This document shows positions 22,795-36,089 of a DNA stretch of 64,000 bases, piece by piece (position 1 is the first letter of the stretch; each line of letters begins with the position of its first letter). The notes under the pieces are model-generated. The model saw only the letters and a list, made by a program, of their open reading frames with translations. It did no database searches and was not told the DNA's origin. The DNA is from Hymenolepis diminuta. Lineage: Eukaryota; Platyhelminthes; Cestoda; Cyclophyllidea; Hymenolepididae. The position numbers and the translations under genes are program-made. The stretch is taken from the NCBI GenBank assembly GCA_900708905.1, contig CAADRB010000016.1, positions 1,089,112-1,153,111 on the forward strand, given 5' to 3'.

Positions 22795-23205
22795 ATTATA
22801 TGCAATGAAACAAAAAATTACAATTTTTTATTGAGGGAAGCAAGTAACACTAAATAACAATAAGTTTATCAAATAATAGGGAGGGGATCAAAAAGATGCC
22901 TAGAATAACGTTAAGGTTTCGTAAAATCTTACCGCATCTGATTTTTGCACTCGAGTTGTACAATATTTACTAAGTAGGCAGCTCACGTCCCAAAATTCAA
23001 AGTCCTTGATTCGCCCCCCGGATTGAAGCAAATGCATGCCTACGATGTCCAGGTTTGACAAGTTGACAGGTTTTTTAATCATGATGGCCGGTTTGACCAC
23101 TTCCAATTCATTTTCCCCCAAAAGGCTGAGAAGGGAAAACGATATTACATGATATTCAGCAGCTTACATTGCAGAAATAGGATAGCTCATAATTTCAATT
23201 TGGCA
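22795..23205 (-). repeat. Family-B repeat, near full length
   Basis: This copy shows the longest family span. On the plus strand: ATATTATTATATGC, then AATTTTTTATTGAGGGAAGC, GGGAGGGGATCAAAAAGATG, CGAGTTGTACAATATTTAC, CGGATTGAAGCAAATGCATG, TGCCTACGATGTCCAGG, GGCTGAGAAGGGAAAACG, ATATTCAGCAGCTTACATTG, and a 5' end (minus sense) near AATTTGGCAACC. A 73-residue minus frame (22900-23121) lies inside it and has no recognisable family, so I treat it as repeat sequence. Confidence 0.8.
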
Positions 23206-23488
23206 ACCTCCGTAAGCCGTGTTCACTCAAGGTGGGTTGGAATTGCTGAAGCTTTTCGAATATTTGGATACTTAGAGGTTAGTTTTTTTGAAACTTGGCT
23301 TTAAAAAATAAAAGATATTTATTACCATATCCACACCAGTTATACTTCATTTTTGCACAAATTTAAAACGTCTATTTCATAAGACAATTTTTCCCAAAAA
23401 CAAATTATTTTTCAACTTAATACGAGTCAAGCTGAAAGATTCCCTTAGCTAATTTGTTTTATGCAATTTGTACATTCTGTACTTATAG

Positions 23489-23648
23489 AGAAACAGAAAG
23501 GTGGCTTCCTGTAAAGATCGTCAGACTTCTAAACGCTCAAGAACAAATCCAGTTATTCGTAAACAGTGAAGTTGATAGATCGATTATTCAAGTGTTGCAT
23601 CATTATAAAAGAATATTCTCAGATCGATCCACAGGCTATCAAGAATAG
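23489..23648 (+). CDS. Candidate terminal exon, hypothetical
   Basis: An open block follows an acceptor-like TACTTATAG and ends at a TAG stop. The acceptor has only a modest pyrimidine tract. The peptide begins ETERWLPVKIVRLLNAQEQI, continues LFVNSEVDRSIIQVLHHYKR, and ends STGYQE. It has a balanced, charged composition with amphipathic spacing, unlike most translations in this DNA. No family is recognised. If real it is a last exon entered with one codon base carried over, but I see no AATAAA soon after the stop and no partner exon. Alternatives are a chance frame or a relic. Confidence 0.28.
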
Positions 23649-23659
23649 CCAGGCAAAAT

Positions 23660-26600
23660 TCCATGCCACAGGTTCTATGATGAAGACCATGGCGGTTTAA
23701 GAAAATACATTCCGAATTTCAGATATGAATTCACGTTAAGTGTTTATTCTCATATTTCATTGTTATAATTCGCGGAAATTATTACCGTTGATTCAAATCG
23801 TATGATAGGTTATTTTAGCATCATTTTCCTTCCTTGCTTAAAAGGTAAATATATCAACAATGCTTAGAAAAGTCTATTGTGCAATAGTGAATAATAAGCA
23901 AGGGAAAAAAACAACGCCTTCTTCTTGTCAGACGAAGAACGATTTTTTCGTAACACATTAATAATTCTTCCATTGTTTTCAGTCTCAAGTGTATTTGGCA
24001 TATCCGCGCTCGATTGTTTTAGCATACTCGTTGGCAAGGTTATGGGAATCGTCTTTGGAATTCGTTTTGACAAGTGGTGCATTTCAATTGTTCATTTATC
24101 AGTACAGGAAAGATTGCTAGAATGAGAAATCTGGGAAAAACAAAGCTTGTGCCAAGTGTTTGGCAATGCTGTCTACTCTTCTAAACCTAGGGAGCTTTGC
24201 TATGCTTTAAATAACTTGGCTGAAGGGGGCAAGTTGCTCTTGAAAATTATAAGAAAAAAAATCATGGGTCACTACTTAATTTATTAAATTGGTCAATATC
24301 GTGGACGTGAACTCGCTGAAGAATTTAGGGCTTAGGTCCTGAAAATGAGAGAATTGAATAAATAATTTTATATAGGGAGGACATTGAGGAAGCAGCAATC
24401 ATGTAAACAGTAAACTGGACGAAGAATCAGATGGGGAGTAAAGCACAGAACGTAAAAATAGGATAATTGGAAAGAACAAAGATCAAATTAAAGGCCAAGG
24501 AATAACAGAAGTAGGTAACTAGCAAAGTGGATAAGCATATCACAATAATAATTCTTACTGACTAGAATTAAGATTGGATGAACTCTGGTCAGTGAGCTCT
24601 GCAAAGATAGTATCAACTGCTTAAAATCATGCTTCGGTTTTCTTCGAGTTTCGAAAGAAGAAATGAATTAGAAAGGAAAGACTGGCCATCATAATTAAAT
24701 AACCCGTCAATAAGCACTGGAAATTGTGGAAAAGAATTAGATCCAAGGGACAAATTATGAATCTTGGATTTTGGAATATAAAGCAATGATCTGGCATTTA
24801 GTGAATATCCGATTTCGAAAAATAAATAAAATAGCTCTCTTTTGATTCCCTCCCTCTATCTATTATTGAACTTTATTTACCAAATTTCAGTTGCTTCCTC
24901 ATAACGAAAGCTTGTAAAATATTTATGCGTTGCTGTGGGTTATAAAAACTTTTCTGATTTATCATTTGCTCCTACCCTTAATTTGATTAGTCACAAATAA
25001 TAAACGCTTCCTCAAAATAGTAACTTTTATTTTAATGTATCAACATTCTTTATTTCGTAACAATTAGAAGAATTCAATGACGAAATGAATTAAAGGTAGT
25101 TACCGACACTCAAAGAAGGTGAGATGGAGCAGAATTTAGCCTTTTTTATGCACGAAATACTAAACACCATATTTTTGATATGGGTTTTAATGATACCGTT
25201 GATGAAATACAAGAACTTTATTTCAATTATGATTGAGCAGTTGCAATCGGTCCAAAAGCGTTTAAATTTAAACCATGGCTCCTATTGAATTTGTAAAGAT
25301 AAAATCATTTGACAGCTGATGAGTGATGTGAGTAATAAAACATAATCAACTTAGAAATCACAAATTAGCAGGTCTTTGTTTGAATTTTCTAGAATGATAA
25401 AGGTGAGGAGCCATCAATTGGAAGAGATTGCTGGTCTACGAGCTAGGGCGTGATATCTGCAACGCCATATTTTGTTTTAAATATAAATTTTCAATCGATT
25501 TTTACCATGTATCGAGTTTCAATTCCTAGATCGCGTAAACAAAGGTTATCGATCGATAAATTAACCTAAAGTGGAGTTAACCGAAAGCAGCAGGAATCCC
25601 AACTTGTTGCCCAATAGATCTTGTCAGGAACTGATTGATATCCCAATTAATAGATATCCAAATCTATAAGCTGCAATTCACTTTGTAAATGCAGACTTAA
25701 TCGGAAATATTTACCGGTAAATCAAATTTAGTTGTTATTGCTGTTGAAAGCATAAAGTAAGTGATATTTTCGATGATATTTTGTAGGCGATTGCGATTTG
25801 TTTTGTTGTTTATTTTGATTGATGTGACCATGCCCGTGTAAAAAGTACTGGATGCAGCCGATCTTGCTCCTCGGCAACTCCTTAATTTTGATTAACTTTC
25901 ATCTTATGATAATATTTTCGATGTTTGGAAATCGGTAAAAGCATTTCTTTTGGTGCTTTAGTATCCAATATGAACTTCCGGTAACACAAACGGAGTTTTC
26001 TTCCAGAGAATCCGGAATATAACGATTTCAAAGCATTAGTTAAAATGAATGGAAAATGCAAAGTTTGTAGGCAGAGAACAATAAACTGGCATTTAAATAC
26101 AATTGATATCATCATCTTTCATTCTAACAGAATTAAAATTAATTATCATATTTTGACAACACACATTATGTTTAAAGTAATTAAGAAATCTTTTTTTAAA
26201 ATATACCCACGTTCGAAACAAAACAATAACATTGCAATTTATTAATCACACAAACGCCTCTTGAAGAAGATGAAGAATGGAAGCTGAAAAGATCGAAGAA
26301 TGACTAAGAAATATAAATGTGCTGCTTATAGAAAATGTATTTGGCCACTTTGAACGCTTTTGAGTGATTTTTGAAGTAAATAGAGGGAGATTAAAACAAT
26401 ACCATCTAATAAAAACCTTGCGTAAAAGACATTCAAGGCATAATTATCTGCAAACTTTAAAGGAGGTAATAAGAAACTTTAATCATTTGGAATATTCGAG
26501 CGCACTTGAAACTGAAAAAAGACATCCTAACTCACATATACACGGTATTCATTGACCTTGGATTTAATTTAAAATGAAGGTTTGGTTTAGGTGGCGTTTT
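23660..26600. other. Intergenic, weak open frames only
   Basis: A pair of overlapping frames at 23864-24125 (plus and minus) are both open and neither has a motif. An acceptor-like ATTGTTTTCAG ends at 23981. The rest is AT-rich, with frames at 25882-26115 (minus), 26045-26245 and 26364-26555 that look like chance. No repeats of family A or B were found here. Confidence 0.45.
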
Positions 26601-26609
26601 TCAAAACTT

Positions 26610-26740
26610 GTTTTGGAGAAGTAGCCACCTGGAGGCTCTAACTAATACGCTTGGTCATCCTGCCCACTAGATGAGTATCGAACTCGTGATCTTGTAACTT
26701 TGCAAATGTGCGCAATTATTTCCTACAACCAGAAAGGCAG
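26610..26740 (-). repeat. SINE-A fragment, antisense
   Basis: TAGATGAGTATCGAACTCGTG (complement of the B-box region) near 26669 and ATCTTGTAACTTTGCAAATG identify the tRNA-like head. The body to the left is strongly decayed, with GGAGGCTCTAAC near 26631. Confidence 0.55.
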
Positions 26741-26744
26741 CTTG

Positions 26745-27795
26745 GCGCATGATATGAAGCTTTGAATGACCTAGCTTGTTGCCAGTTTGTGCATAATTCT
26801 TCACCTCAAATAGAAAATCCTCTTACGTCTCCTCCTTCTCCTGCTATCCTTAATCCAATTATTCATATGCTAAGCCATACACTAGCTGAATTGGAAGTTG
26901 CATAACGTAATAATTTAATATGAAATGAAATAAAGGAACATGCCTTACAACACCTACGTAGGAATTCAAATTGGGGAAAAACTGACACTTTGATCAATCT
27001 GAAATTCAGATTAATCACGATTCTCATAATTACCACGTTCTCTCTCATACTTCAGCCATTACCTCTGAATTTACTTTTTCTATTTTGTTTACATAATTAG
27101 ATAATCTGCACCTTGCTTTCTTGGTATGCATAGTTGTATTTATGCCTAAAGTTCCAAAGTTCAGACCTCGGATACTCCGAATTAAAGTTAATATCTCTAG
27201 TTTTCAGAGGCGAATTACAGGTAAAATTTTTTGAGAGGTTTGTTATTATGCCTCACAGTTGATACTGGGTAAGAGATTTTAGCATATTAGAGCTCATTTG
27301 AGTAATAATAAAACCGAGGGAAAAATGAAAACTTCTTTGAGGGACTTTATTTAGAAATTTCCAATCTATTAAACCGTGCTGTTGCATATGAGTTGAGTAA
27401 GCTGAGCAAAATTAAATTTATTGCATTTTATCCCAACTATGAATCTTAGTTTGTGCCATCTAAACGATGTATAACTATGAAGATTGGAATGGTGGACCAC
27501 CTAGTCAAATAAAATCGCGTTATTCTCAGCATAACATTTCTTACTCTCTCACACAAATTGGAACTGACAGAAAGATAGCAATACTTTTGTATAATTTGCG
27601 AAGTCACTATTACACAGGCGCAACGATCAAGAAGGACTCCATTGTCCAATTACCTATCTGTTGGTATCAGATCCAATTTGGAGAAGTATAATTACCGAAT
27701 CCCCTGGATCAAGACTCTCTATTCATTTTCTAAACAATATCCCTGTTACTATGTCCTCATTTGTCCGAATAGTATAATGCATAAATAATTAATAA
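26745..27795. other. Intergenic, nothing recognised
   Basis: No element or exon recognised. The opposite-strand frames near 27446-27691 overlap each other and show no motif. Confidence 0.45.
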
Positions 27796-27798
27796 TTA

Positions 27799-27945
27799 CA
27801 AGCCCATTTGGAAAAGCGTTTTCCAACGCTCATCTTGGGTAGAAAGTGGTATAATGGAGCCAACCTGGTGAGAGACTCGAATGCTGCCACCCTCTATGTT
27901 AACTAGACTTACTTAGTGCGGTTAGCCATTCCGCTCCCTCTTCCA
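27799..27945 (-). repeat. SINE-A copy, head missing
   Basis: Well-kept body on the minus strand: AAGCCCATTTGGAAAAGCG at 27800, TCATCTTGGGTAGAAAGTGG, ATAATGGAGCCAACC, TGAGAGACTCGAATGCTGCC, then GCGGTTAGCCATTCCGC. The tRNA-like part is absent, so this is a truncated copy or deletion. Confidence 0.75.
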
Positions 27946-27949
27946 TGCC

Positions 27950-28435
27950 TCCCTTATACTTGTCATATCAGAATGTAAAATTAACACGAACGTTAAACAT
28001 TGAACATTATGTAGATGGTATTTTATAATTTACAGAAAATTCATACATTTGAACACCGTCAATCATGTCCATCCGGTAGTCTATGTGCGGCATGACTGAC
28101 TAAAGTAATGATCAAGTTCAATCAAGATTAATTTTCGTTTCCCATTGAATCTAAATCTGAGAATGCTGCTAAGACTCCTAATTCTATTGATTAACTTCCT
28201 TATAGGTAGTTCGTTGATTTTATTATTTCTAATTTTTATTCTTACCGAAAGATCTCCGATCTTAGTTTTCAGAATCAGATTTTTAAATGCTACTCTCATC
28301 TGCCTTCAACATAAAAGCTCCAACTACATTAGGAGAGGATACTCTGGAGTCGTTTTTATTGAAGAGAACAAACCGACTATCTATACAACTGGATTTACAT
28401 CGACGAGAATAGATTTCATGATTACCGGCTTGGCA
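27950..28435. other. Intergenic with hydrophobic chance frame
   Basis: The plus-strand frame 28145-28510 starts with a Leu/Ile-rich run that could look like a membrane segment. It extends into the SINE-A copy, and the opposite strand is also open at 28081-28299. I do not call a gene. Confidence 0.45.
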
Positions 28436-28439
28436 GAGT

Positions 28440-28655
28440 CTAATATAAATTTCCCAAGCACATCACGAGAGGTGTTCACATCACTTGATTTGGATAAAGA
28501 GATACTCTAGAGACTCCCTCATGAGAAAATTGTATTTTACTACCCTTCTTGTTAAACGGAATTACCCAGGGCGCACATCCACTTATTATTGATCTCATGA
28601 CCTCTAACTTGACAGAGGTGCATGTTGAGCACTGCTCCATTGGCGCAAAATCTAC
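28440..28655 (-). repeat. SINE-A copy, antisense
   Basis: ATACTCTAGAGACTCCCTCATG at about 28501 begins the body. GGGCGCACATCCACTTATTA and ATCTCATGACCTCTAACTTG lead to the head CACTGCTCCATTGGCGC (28630-28646), the complement of GCGCCAATGGAGCAGTG. Near full length. Confidence 0.7.
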
Positions 28656-28659
28656 TCGA

Positions 28660-31255
28660 GTAATTTATATTAATTGCTTTTAGTATTAGATTGTGAAGTT
28701 CTATCATCTAATGAGGTTGCTAGCACAGTCAAAATAATTGTGAATTATTAAGTTGTTGTCAATGTCCCATCAATCCGACCTGGCCATCGTTGATTGACAT
28801 AGTGGCATGTTCATAACACGAAAGTTAGTTGATTTTATGGTCTCTAAACAATTTATTTTAAGAACTAACATGACTATTAAAGCTTGAATAATTAAAAGCT
28901 TGTTAAAATGTAATCGAAACTGCTTTCGATACTTCCAGGTCACGATGGGACAACTCTAGTTATTTTCCCTGTTGACAGCTGTTGGGAGACATTCATGTTA
29001 TGAAATTAGAACAAGGAAGCAACAATTTCTAAACTATTTACTACGAAAGTTGGTAATAATATCTAGCCATAACTTGGTTTTTAAATGTCATTGAAAATTT
29101 GAACCGGTATTTTATTGATAAATTGTGGGTTGGCCTTCGTTCCACTCTATTGACCTTTATCGTTATGGACTTATGGCAAGGAAACAATAACTTGTAAATT
29201 TAACTTTTGAACTATTTGCTAAAGAATTTGGGGGCCATAACTTACTTTTAAATACAAGCATCCATATAATTAAACTTAAAGCACCAAACAGTTGTAAATA
29301 TAGCCTGGAAGGGAATTAAATTTTTAACAACTCTACTTTGTTCAAGTAAATATGAAACAAATTTTTAATTCTTTAAAATATTTGTTTTAAATGAATCGAG
29401 AGTTTGGAAACCTTTGCCAGATTTTTTCATATGTGTCTGTTCTTTCTCTGATAGTGTTCCATTATATCCTACTTCATTCCCAGTTTCTTTATAAGTTTGT
29501 GATAATTAAATTTAAATTCTGAATCACAGTGAAGCATTTAACCTGGGGAAAAGTAATCAGATTGAATATGAAGGAAAGGGTAAAAGGAGAAAAAACACTT
29601 TTCTTTCTTAAAATGTTGATTTTGACACAACTAGAGTTTAAGTTTTGCATATGACATATAAATTCGCAGTAGAATGTGATTTTTTCAGGAGTGTTCAGAA
29701 CTGAAAAGAGAGGTCGTTCACGTCCACCTCGACACATCTATCTCCTTCGATAGCCGAAAAACAACTAGTTGATATTAATCTAGAAGTTCAGCACAAATCA
29801 GTTAATCGAAAATATTGATATTTAATTTCTAAGTTCCTTCTAGAAAAAAAACCCCAATGAGTCTTGATTAACTGAGAATTCAAGAAAGGAGGATTTTATC
29901 CATCAATTAACGTGGTATTAACTGAACCTTCACCCATAAGCGGGGATGATAATTAACAGAACTATTCAACCATGACTTTTAACGTAGAATCTGGCATGTA
30001 TTGGAGTGAATCCGTTGAATCCTTAAGGTCATTTATGTCGTCGGGGTGAGCATGTTAACTGAGTTTCCAACTGATTTGATCATTCTAAGGCACATGGATC
30101 TAATTAACGCACCGACCCGACATCTGGTTGAAATGCTAAAAGGAGGTCATAAATTCGTTGAAGGGGGAGGGGGAGGGAGGAAACGAAGACAGGTGGATGT
30201 TAAAGTCTTCCGATGAAGTATATTGAAAAGCGAAATCACAATAAAAGTTCGTTGGATCAAATCTTAAATGCAGAATAACACTACCTCATCTTGTTTAAAA
30301 GAGGTGAGCAATGTTTTATATCTTCGAAAGTCAGTTGCTGTGATTAACTTTGCCTTTTTAGTTTCTGTGGGAATATGATGAACAAGCATAGGGGACGGTT
30401 AAACTTTTTTCATCTAAAGTTCAAGGACTATGAAACTTTATGGTTCTGGATTGATAGTTTGGGGTTGACTGGTTTGTGGGGACTTTCAGAATATCCCCAT
30501 GTAGGAAAACACTGAAGTGAATTAGTCTATACATGTAACTGCGACTAATTCCTTTCAAATCTGTGTGATATTTTCCGAGATAGCTACAAAATTTAAATTA
30601 TATTTATTGACTACTTAAACATTCTACCTACACGCCTTGAAATTTGAAAGACTTTACATTACGTAACGTCAAACTTGATTTGTTTGGGTTAATTAAAATC
30701 ATATTCTCACCTCTAACGTTCAATGGGCTCTTTTCGTTTTAAATTCCCTCGGTAAATTCTAATTTAATTATATGTAATATTTCAAATAAATTGTGAGAAA
30801 AATGGTGATCAGAGTGTCTATTCTGATTACAGAATAAGACATCAGCTAATTCTTACTATTTAGCAGTTTGAAAAAATATTTCCAATTTCATGACAATATT
30901 TCAACCTCAATTCGCGATGAAATAGCATAATTCAGTTGAAACTTGTTTTGATGCCTACCAATTGTGAAATTATCAGTGACCAAGAGTGACCTGATTATAA
31001 CTGAGTTGTTTAAACCTGTAGAACTCAGCTGAGAATAAATTATATCTTTCTAAATGCTCAGCTTCTCCATCGTACCTTCATCATTTCTTTCAACTTCTAA
31101 TTTCTGTTATGGAGCCCCAAAGGGGGAAGAAATTGAATTAATCCCTGTCTAATCTGTGATAGTTTTCATCAAATTTTAGATCCCAGACAAATTGTAAATT
31201 TTAATCCTAGTCTGTCTGATCAGAATTCATAAACATCAAAACTTGACTGGAGATC
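28660..31255. other. Intergenic, nothing recognised
   Basis: AT-rich. A G-rich run at 30163-30180 has two runs of five G and one of three. The 82-residue minus frame at 29489-29737 has no motif. Confidence 0.5.
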
Positions 31256-31260
31256 ATTTT

Positions 31261-31283
31261 CCGCCCCCCCCCCCTCCCCCCCT
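31261..31283. repeat. C-run (11 C, T, 7 C)
   Basis: A homopolymeric C tract, i.e. a G-run on the minus strand. It is a likely site of sequencing or assembly length error. Confidence 0.85.
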
Positions 31284-31284
31284 C

Positions 31285-33045
31285 ATAGAGATGTATGGTC
31301 GATCAAAGTGAACCAAAAGGGAGAAATTGGGGGAGAAAAGTGAAAATTAAATGTCCCCTTTGGCAAATTTCGACACGTGAGGGTTTCAGCATTTCGGTTC
31401 GGAGAACACGTGTTAAAATGAATTCGGGCGAGATATGTGCCCTTTTCGACCTAAAATTTCGCTTAATGGGGGATTAGAAGATCTGAGAATGTTTAAGGAG
31501 TTACAACTGACCGACCCACTTAAATCAGATGGTACGTATGTGAAGGGGAGTTGCGGGTATAGTGGGAGAGGGAGTATCAGCAGACTTTTGAAGGCCTTAA
31601 AGGTTTCTGATAGTATGTCTAAAAGATTGATAATGGTTTCAAGTAAAAATAAAAGTATTTCACTTTTCTATTTGTAATAGTGACGTAGCGTTCTTGTTTT
31701 TTGTAAAACAATATCCTGGAAACTCGTGATACTTGTATCCTTGACCATTTCCGATGTCTAATCACAGATTAAGTGAAACATTAAATCAATTTAAAAATGA
31801 AAGTTTACTTTATCAGTCCTTTTTCTTATTTCCTACAGAAAGGTTTTTGGTAATATGATATCAGTAGAAAGCGTATGCTCCATCTCTTGTCAGACCTCCT
31901 TCAGCTCAAAATTGATCTAATCGGTCATTCTAGAATACAGTTAACAGACTACTGCAATCAAGGCTATCAAATGGTCACTTTTCCGTCTCTTCAGTTTATG
32001 ACTGAGCATTTCTTTTGCTTACACTTTACTTTGAAAGAAAGTCTAACTGATTTTTTCCTTTTGATCCAATGAATTCCTGTTGATCTTGAGTTTGAAATAC
32101 TTTTACAAGATCATTTAGGTAATGGAATAACTAATCTCTACTGTAATCATAGTTGATCAATACTGAACTGTACTATATTAACTATCAATTTTTCCTATTG
32201 GAGTAAATTTCAATGACGATTGAGTAAAAGGCGGTGGGCGGAAAGTACGGAAGATACGGAGGGTAAATTTAGTGTCAAAGAACAAGTTCACGATTCAGTT
32301 CCCATTTATATCCTGTTGTCCACTAACCATTCCTACCCCTTTGGCATTACTCTTGAATACTATCCTTTATAAACATTCTCTTACTTACTGTCTGAACTTT
32401 ATACATTCACGCAAGATGACTCCTTTTCAATGGGCCACCAAAATTATTGAATATCAGATAATAGGAGAGTAGGTATAGTAACTTTCTGATTCAGTGCATT
32501 AACTAAGTTAGCAAAATGCCGAAAATCGTATCCGCTTCCTTGTCCGATAAGATTAACTTTAAAATAACAGCAAATACTTTTAATGAACTTTAAATCAGGG
32601 AGATGGATACGTCCTATTCAACTAATTCAAAAAATGCGCAAAATATTCCCCTTTCTCATTAAAGACTAGCCGATCTAAATTGTGGAAAATCATTTTTAAT
32701 TAACATATGAACTCATGGATTGGGTTAATAAGTAATGGAAATGACCTTTTTATAGTCGATCTAATGGGTTTATCATTCTCACAATTATTAGCATTGAATG
32801 CTACTGTATTTGATACCACTTTGTTATTTTGTGGAAACCATTACAATCTGTTAATCAATTAAACGCTATTGTTAACATTTTAAACTATTTATACGGGATC
32901 TAGATTTCAGATAAATTCATGAAGTAGGAATGATAATTCAGTTTTGCGCACTTTTAAATATCATGCATATAGCTTAGAGAAAATATTTCTCCTTTATTTT
33001 CATTTAAATTTGCAATGTAGAGACTTTGGCTAGAAGCAAGTTTTA
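31285..33045. other. Intergenic, short open frames only
   Basis: Two overlapping plus frames at 31295-31677 sit right after the C-run, with mixed composition and no motif. Frames at 31875-32072 and 32272-32472 are also unassigned. No splice pair convinced me. Confidence 0.4.
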
Positions 33046-33049
33046 GATA

Positions 33050-33228
33050 TTAAGTAAAGAATTTCCTCACTTACCTTGGGTCGCAAATTAATGCTGATGG
33101 GACAGCAACAGCTCGCAACATCTGCAGAGTCAGACGGGAACTGTCGATCAAAGTTGAACAAAAGCTTATTGAGATCTACGTGTTGTCAACCTTCTATTAT
33201 CAACTTTTACAATTTTACTAAGGGCGTC
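33050..33228 (+). pseudogene. LINE reverse-transcriptase fragment
   Basis: A frame beginning about 33058 reads NFLTYLGSQINADGTATA, then VRRELSIKVEQKLIEIYVLS and TFYYQL before a stop. The order TYLGS..I..DG, then a stretch ending LSIK.K..L....V..TFYY, is characteristic of the region just C-terminal to the palm of APE-type non-LTR retrotransposons. The longest frame in another phase over this interval (33076-33312) is a shadow. Only about 60 codons survive, with no endonuclease or palm motif upstream. It differs from the LINE at 42 kb and so represents another family or branch. Confidence 0.72.
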
Positions 33229-33229
33229 T

Positions 33230-33715
33230 ACTGTCAACTGACACAAAGCTCACTTAAATGCTACAAGAAGACTGATCCTGGGACTATGCCCATGCAGAAT
33301 CCTGATTTGTAAAGAACCGATTCTCTCTGGAAATTTCGCGATAAAGCCCCAATAGAGAAAAATTCTCCTTTGGAATGCTATGAAAAGTTTTACCAGTTCT
33401 TTTACGCTGAAACTCTTTTCAAGCAACAATGTACTAATAACTGAAAAGGTAAACCCCCACACAGCACAAATTCCCTACCAAAACATATCAAGGAAATTTT
33501 TGGTTTGACCGGTTTGACCAACAATCGAAACTCACCTCTAAAAGTGTGGAAATTTACCCCAAAGGAATTCGTGGAATGCAATGATGCTAACTTTAGGCGA
33601 AAGTTCGCAGAAAAGAAAGTTATGCTCCTGCACTATCGGAAAAAATCACTGCTCTATAAACAAAATAATCACTCCGCCAATTCAAATCTTTGCCTTCCAG
33701 ATGCTTAGAGAGTTA
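33230..33715. other. Open frames after LINE fragment, unassigned
   Basis: Two plus-strand frames (to 33312 and 33505-33708) could be frame-shifted downstream LINE sequence. The second reads FGLTGLTNNRNSPLKVWKFT in extended form, but I recognise no motif and assign nothing. Confidence 0.3.
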
Positions 33716-33719
33716 TGAA

Positions 33720-35995
33720 AGAAGGGGTTGATAAACCGTCGTGTATCGGAATGGGATACCAATCTTGATATTAGGTGTAATGACAGTTTATCATCAAGAG
33801 ACTTTCGAGGTGATGCATATTGCAGATGGTTAAAATTATCAAACTTTCTAGAACGTCGAAAAATGTTAACGTATATTCTTCAATGAAATCACTAAGTCCC
33901 CTCTCTTCCAAATTAAAACCTTGAAGTTTCACGTTAGGCTAGTGACCAGCTGAAATACATGCAATAAACGCAACATGTTTATTATCATTATATTTTGCAC
34001 TATATTCTCACAATTATTTGCTTTAATTTGGTTTATACTTTTTGAATGTTTATAGTTTGAAAAAGATTTTGGTTACTGCTCCATCAATAAGTTAAATACT
34101 ATATTTTTAACATTTTTGACCTTATTTGTATCAGACCTAGGTTCCGGAAAAGTCATTAAAATATACGATATAACTACTTTGTTTTCCTTTGGTTTCATTA
34201 GTAATTTGATTATTTATTAGTGAAAAAACTAACAGTCGGTTTCCTTTTGGACTTGCATATTGCTTAAATTGGGCCACTGAAAAAGTAATTCTCAATTAGA
34301 AAGGAAATTTAACAAGCAATTACATTTTTCTGTTAAAAATAACACAGATATTGTCTGGTTTCATTTGAAATTTGAGTATAAATGAGCATCCGTTTGCAGT
34401 TTCTTAAACCACTGAGGATTCTATTGAAAAAATCTGACCTTGAGTTTTGTATGAAAGTCCTTTTCATTTGAATAAGCAGTTTTGTGACTTCATATTGTGT
34501 CGATTACTTGGCACGTTCATGAAAATTTAAATCACCGGAAAACTTTATAGAGAATTATTTTCTACTTATCCGGTATATTGGAAGAAAACTCGATCAGATA
34601 TATTTTCAGAAAAGAGATTCATTGGCAAACGCCTGTAAATCAGACGGTAACTAGTGCTATTGTTAAGAGTGACTGATAACGACAGAATTAAAGCTATCAC
34701 GAATACTAATAGAACATTGTTCGTCAGCTTTATGATCTCATATTGCCATAATATCGAAAAGTTTCCACAAAGAGGACCAAGTCTAGAAGCGATTATGGGT
34801 CATCTAGCTGAAAAAACGGAATGTCACTTTTAGAAGTAGCTATCCCCAACTTAAAATCTCATTTTTAGGCGTATTTGTTTTATTTCAAGAAAATAGGCGA
34901 ATTGTGAATTGCGGAAGTAGGGAAAACACGTGAATATTTGCTGAAAGTAGAAAAAGCACCAATCCAATGCACAACAAGAATGCAAGAAAAGGTAACTTTC
35001 TTTTTGGAATTGTCTAACTAATACCAAATAGCCTACATTTGAACAATTCATCAACTTTAGCTGAAAAACGAGCTAATTGTATACATTTTCATCAGTAAAG
35101 CGTCTTTAGGAAGAAAAACATTTAACAGACTGATTGCTTTCGAAAATATAGTCAGCAATCTAAATAATTTGTTACATAGCGAAATAAAGGAGATTCCGTT
35201 GCTGTTACACATCGACTTTTCGTCATGAATTATAGTACAAATGCAGAATGAAAGATAATTTAATTACCTGAACTTATTATCTGCTGCATACGCGCGAAGA
35301 ATCCTCTAAACAATTAAATGTGGTTAAAAACACCGGCGCAGAATGAATAGAGTTCTATCAAAGTTGAGAAATTCCACCCAATATTCCCACATTTTTTGCG
35401 AGCGAAGGGTTTAGTCAGGCTCACTTTGTGTGATAATTGCGTTTTGGAGTCATAAAATTGGCGATGGTTTTATTGAACAGCTGGTTACCGTTTATCGCGA
35501 GGCATATCGTGTCCCGCGGCTTTTGTTCTTACTGGTAAGATTAAATTATGCATGAGATGAGATTAATGTGCTTTTCCACAATGAATGTAATAAAATGAAT
35601 TGTTCGTCGCAGAATCACAAGGGGATTTACCCATAAGATTATTTTCCTAATCCGAATTATAAAAGGATTATTGTTAGTACTTATGCATTAAATAGTTCAT
35701 AGTTGCTTTACTCATTTTAGTATCGTTCGATGTATAGTAAATGTAGTGTTCAGAATCTTGAATTCAGGATGGAAAGATGGATTTCGCCAAATTAGGGGTT
35801 TATCCCCATACTTCCTTATCCATCTCACTTTTACAAGCTATAGGAATCTTCAAAGGTTCCTTCAGAACTAACTGAATGTGCTTTTCCATAGAAATCTCTT
35901 TTGGAAAATTTGTTACTTTTGGCTAGACCAAATACAAATGTAAATTTAAATAATGAAAAAAAAAACATTTAAATAAAAAGAACATTGAAGCTGTG
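33720..35995. other. Intergenic, nothing recognised
   Basis: Long AT-rich stretch without shared repeats or credible exons. Confidence 0.5.
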
Positions 35996-35999
35996 TAAA

Positions 36000-36085
36000 T
36001 AAAAATTGACGGGGAGGTTGTATAGAATGAAAGAATTCTACTTCATCTGATTTCGGAATTCCAAAGTTTAAACTTAGGAATGTGA
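36000..36085 (-). repeat. Family-B fragment
   Basis: ACGGGGAGGTTGTATAGAATG, ACTTCATCTGATTTCGGAATTC and GGAATGTGACC are recognisable but decayed pieces of the family core. They are short and of limited certainty. Confidence 0.4.
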
Positions 36086-36089
36086 CCCC

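Noticed and set aside
28145..28510. 121-residue frame with a hydrophobic N-terminus
   Set aside because: The hydrophobic run comes from T-rich codons and the 3' part is antisense SINE-A. No splice or start context.
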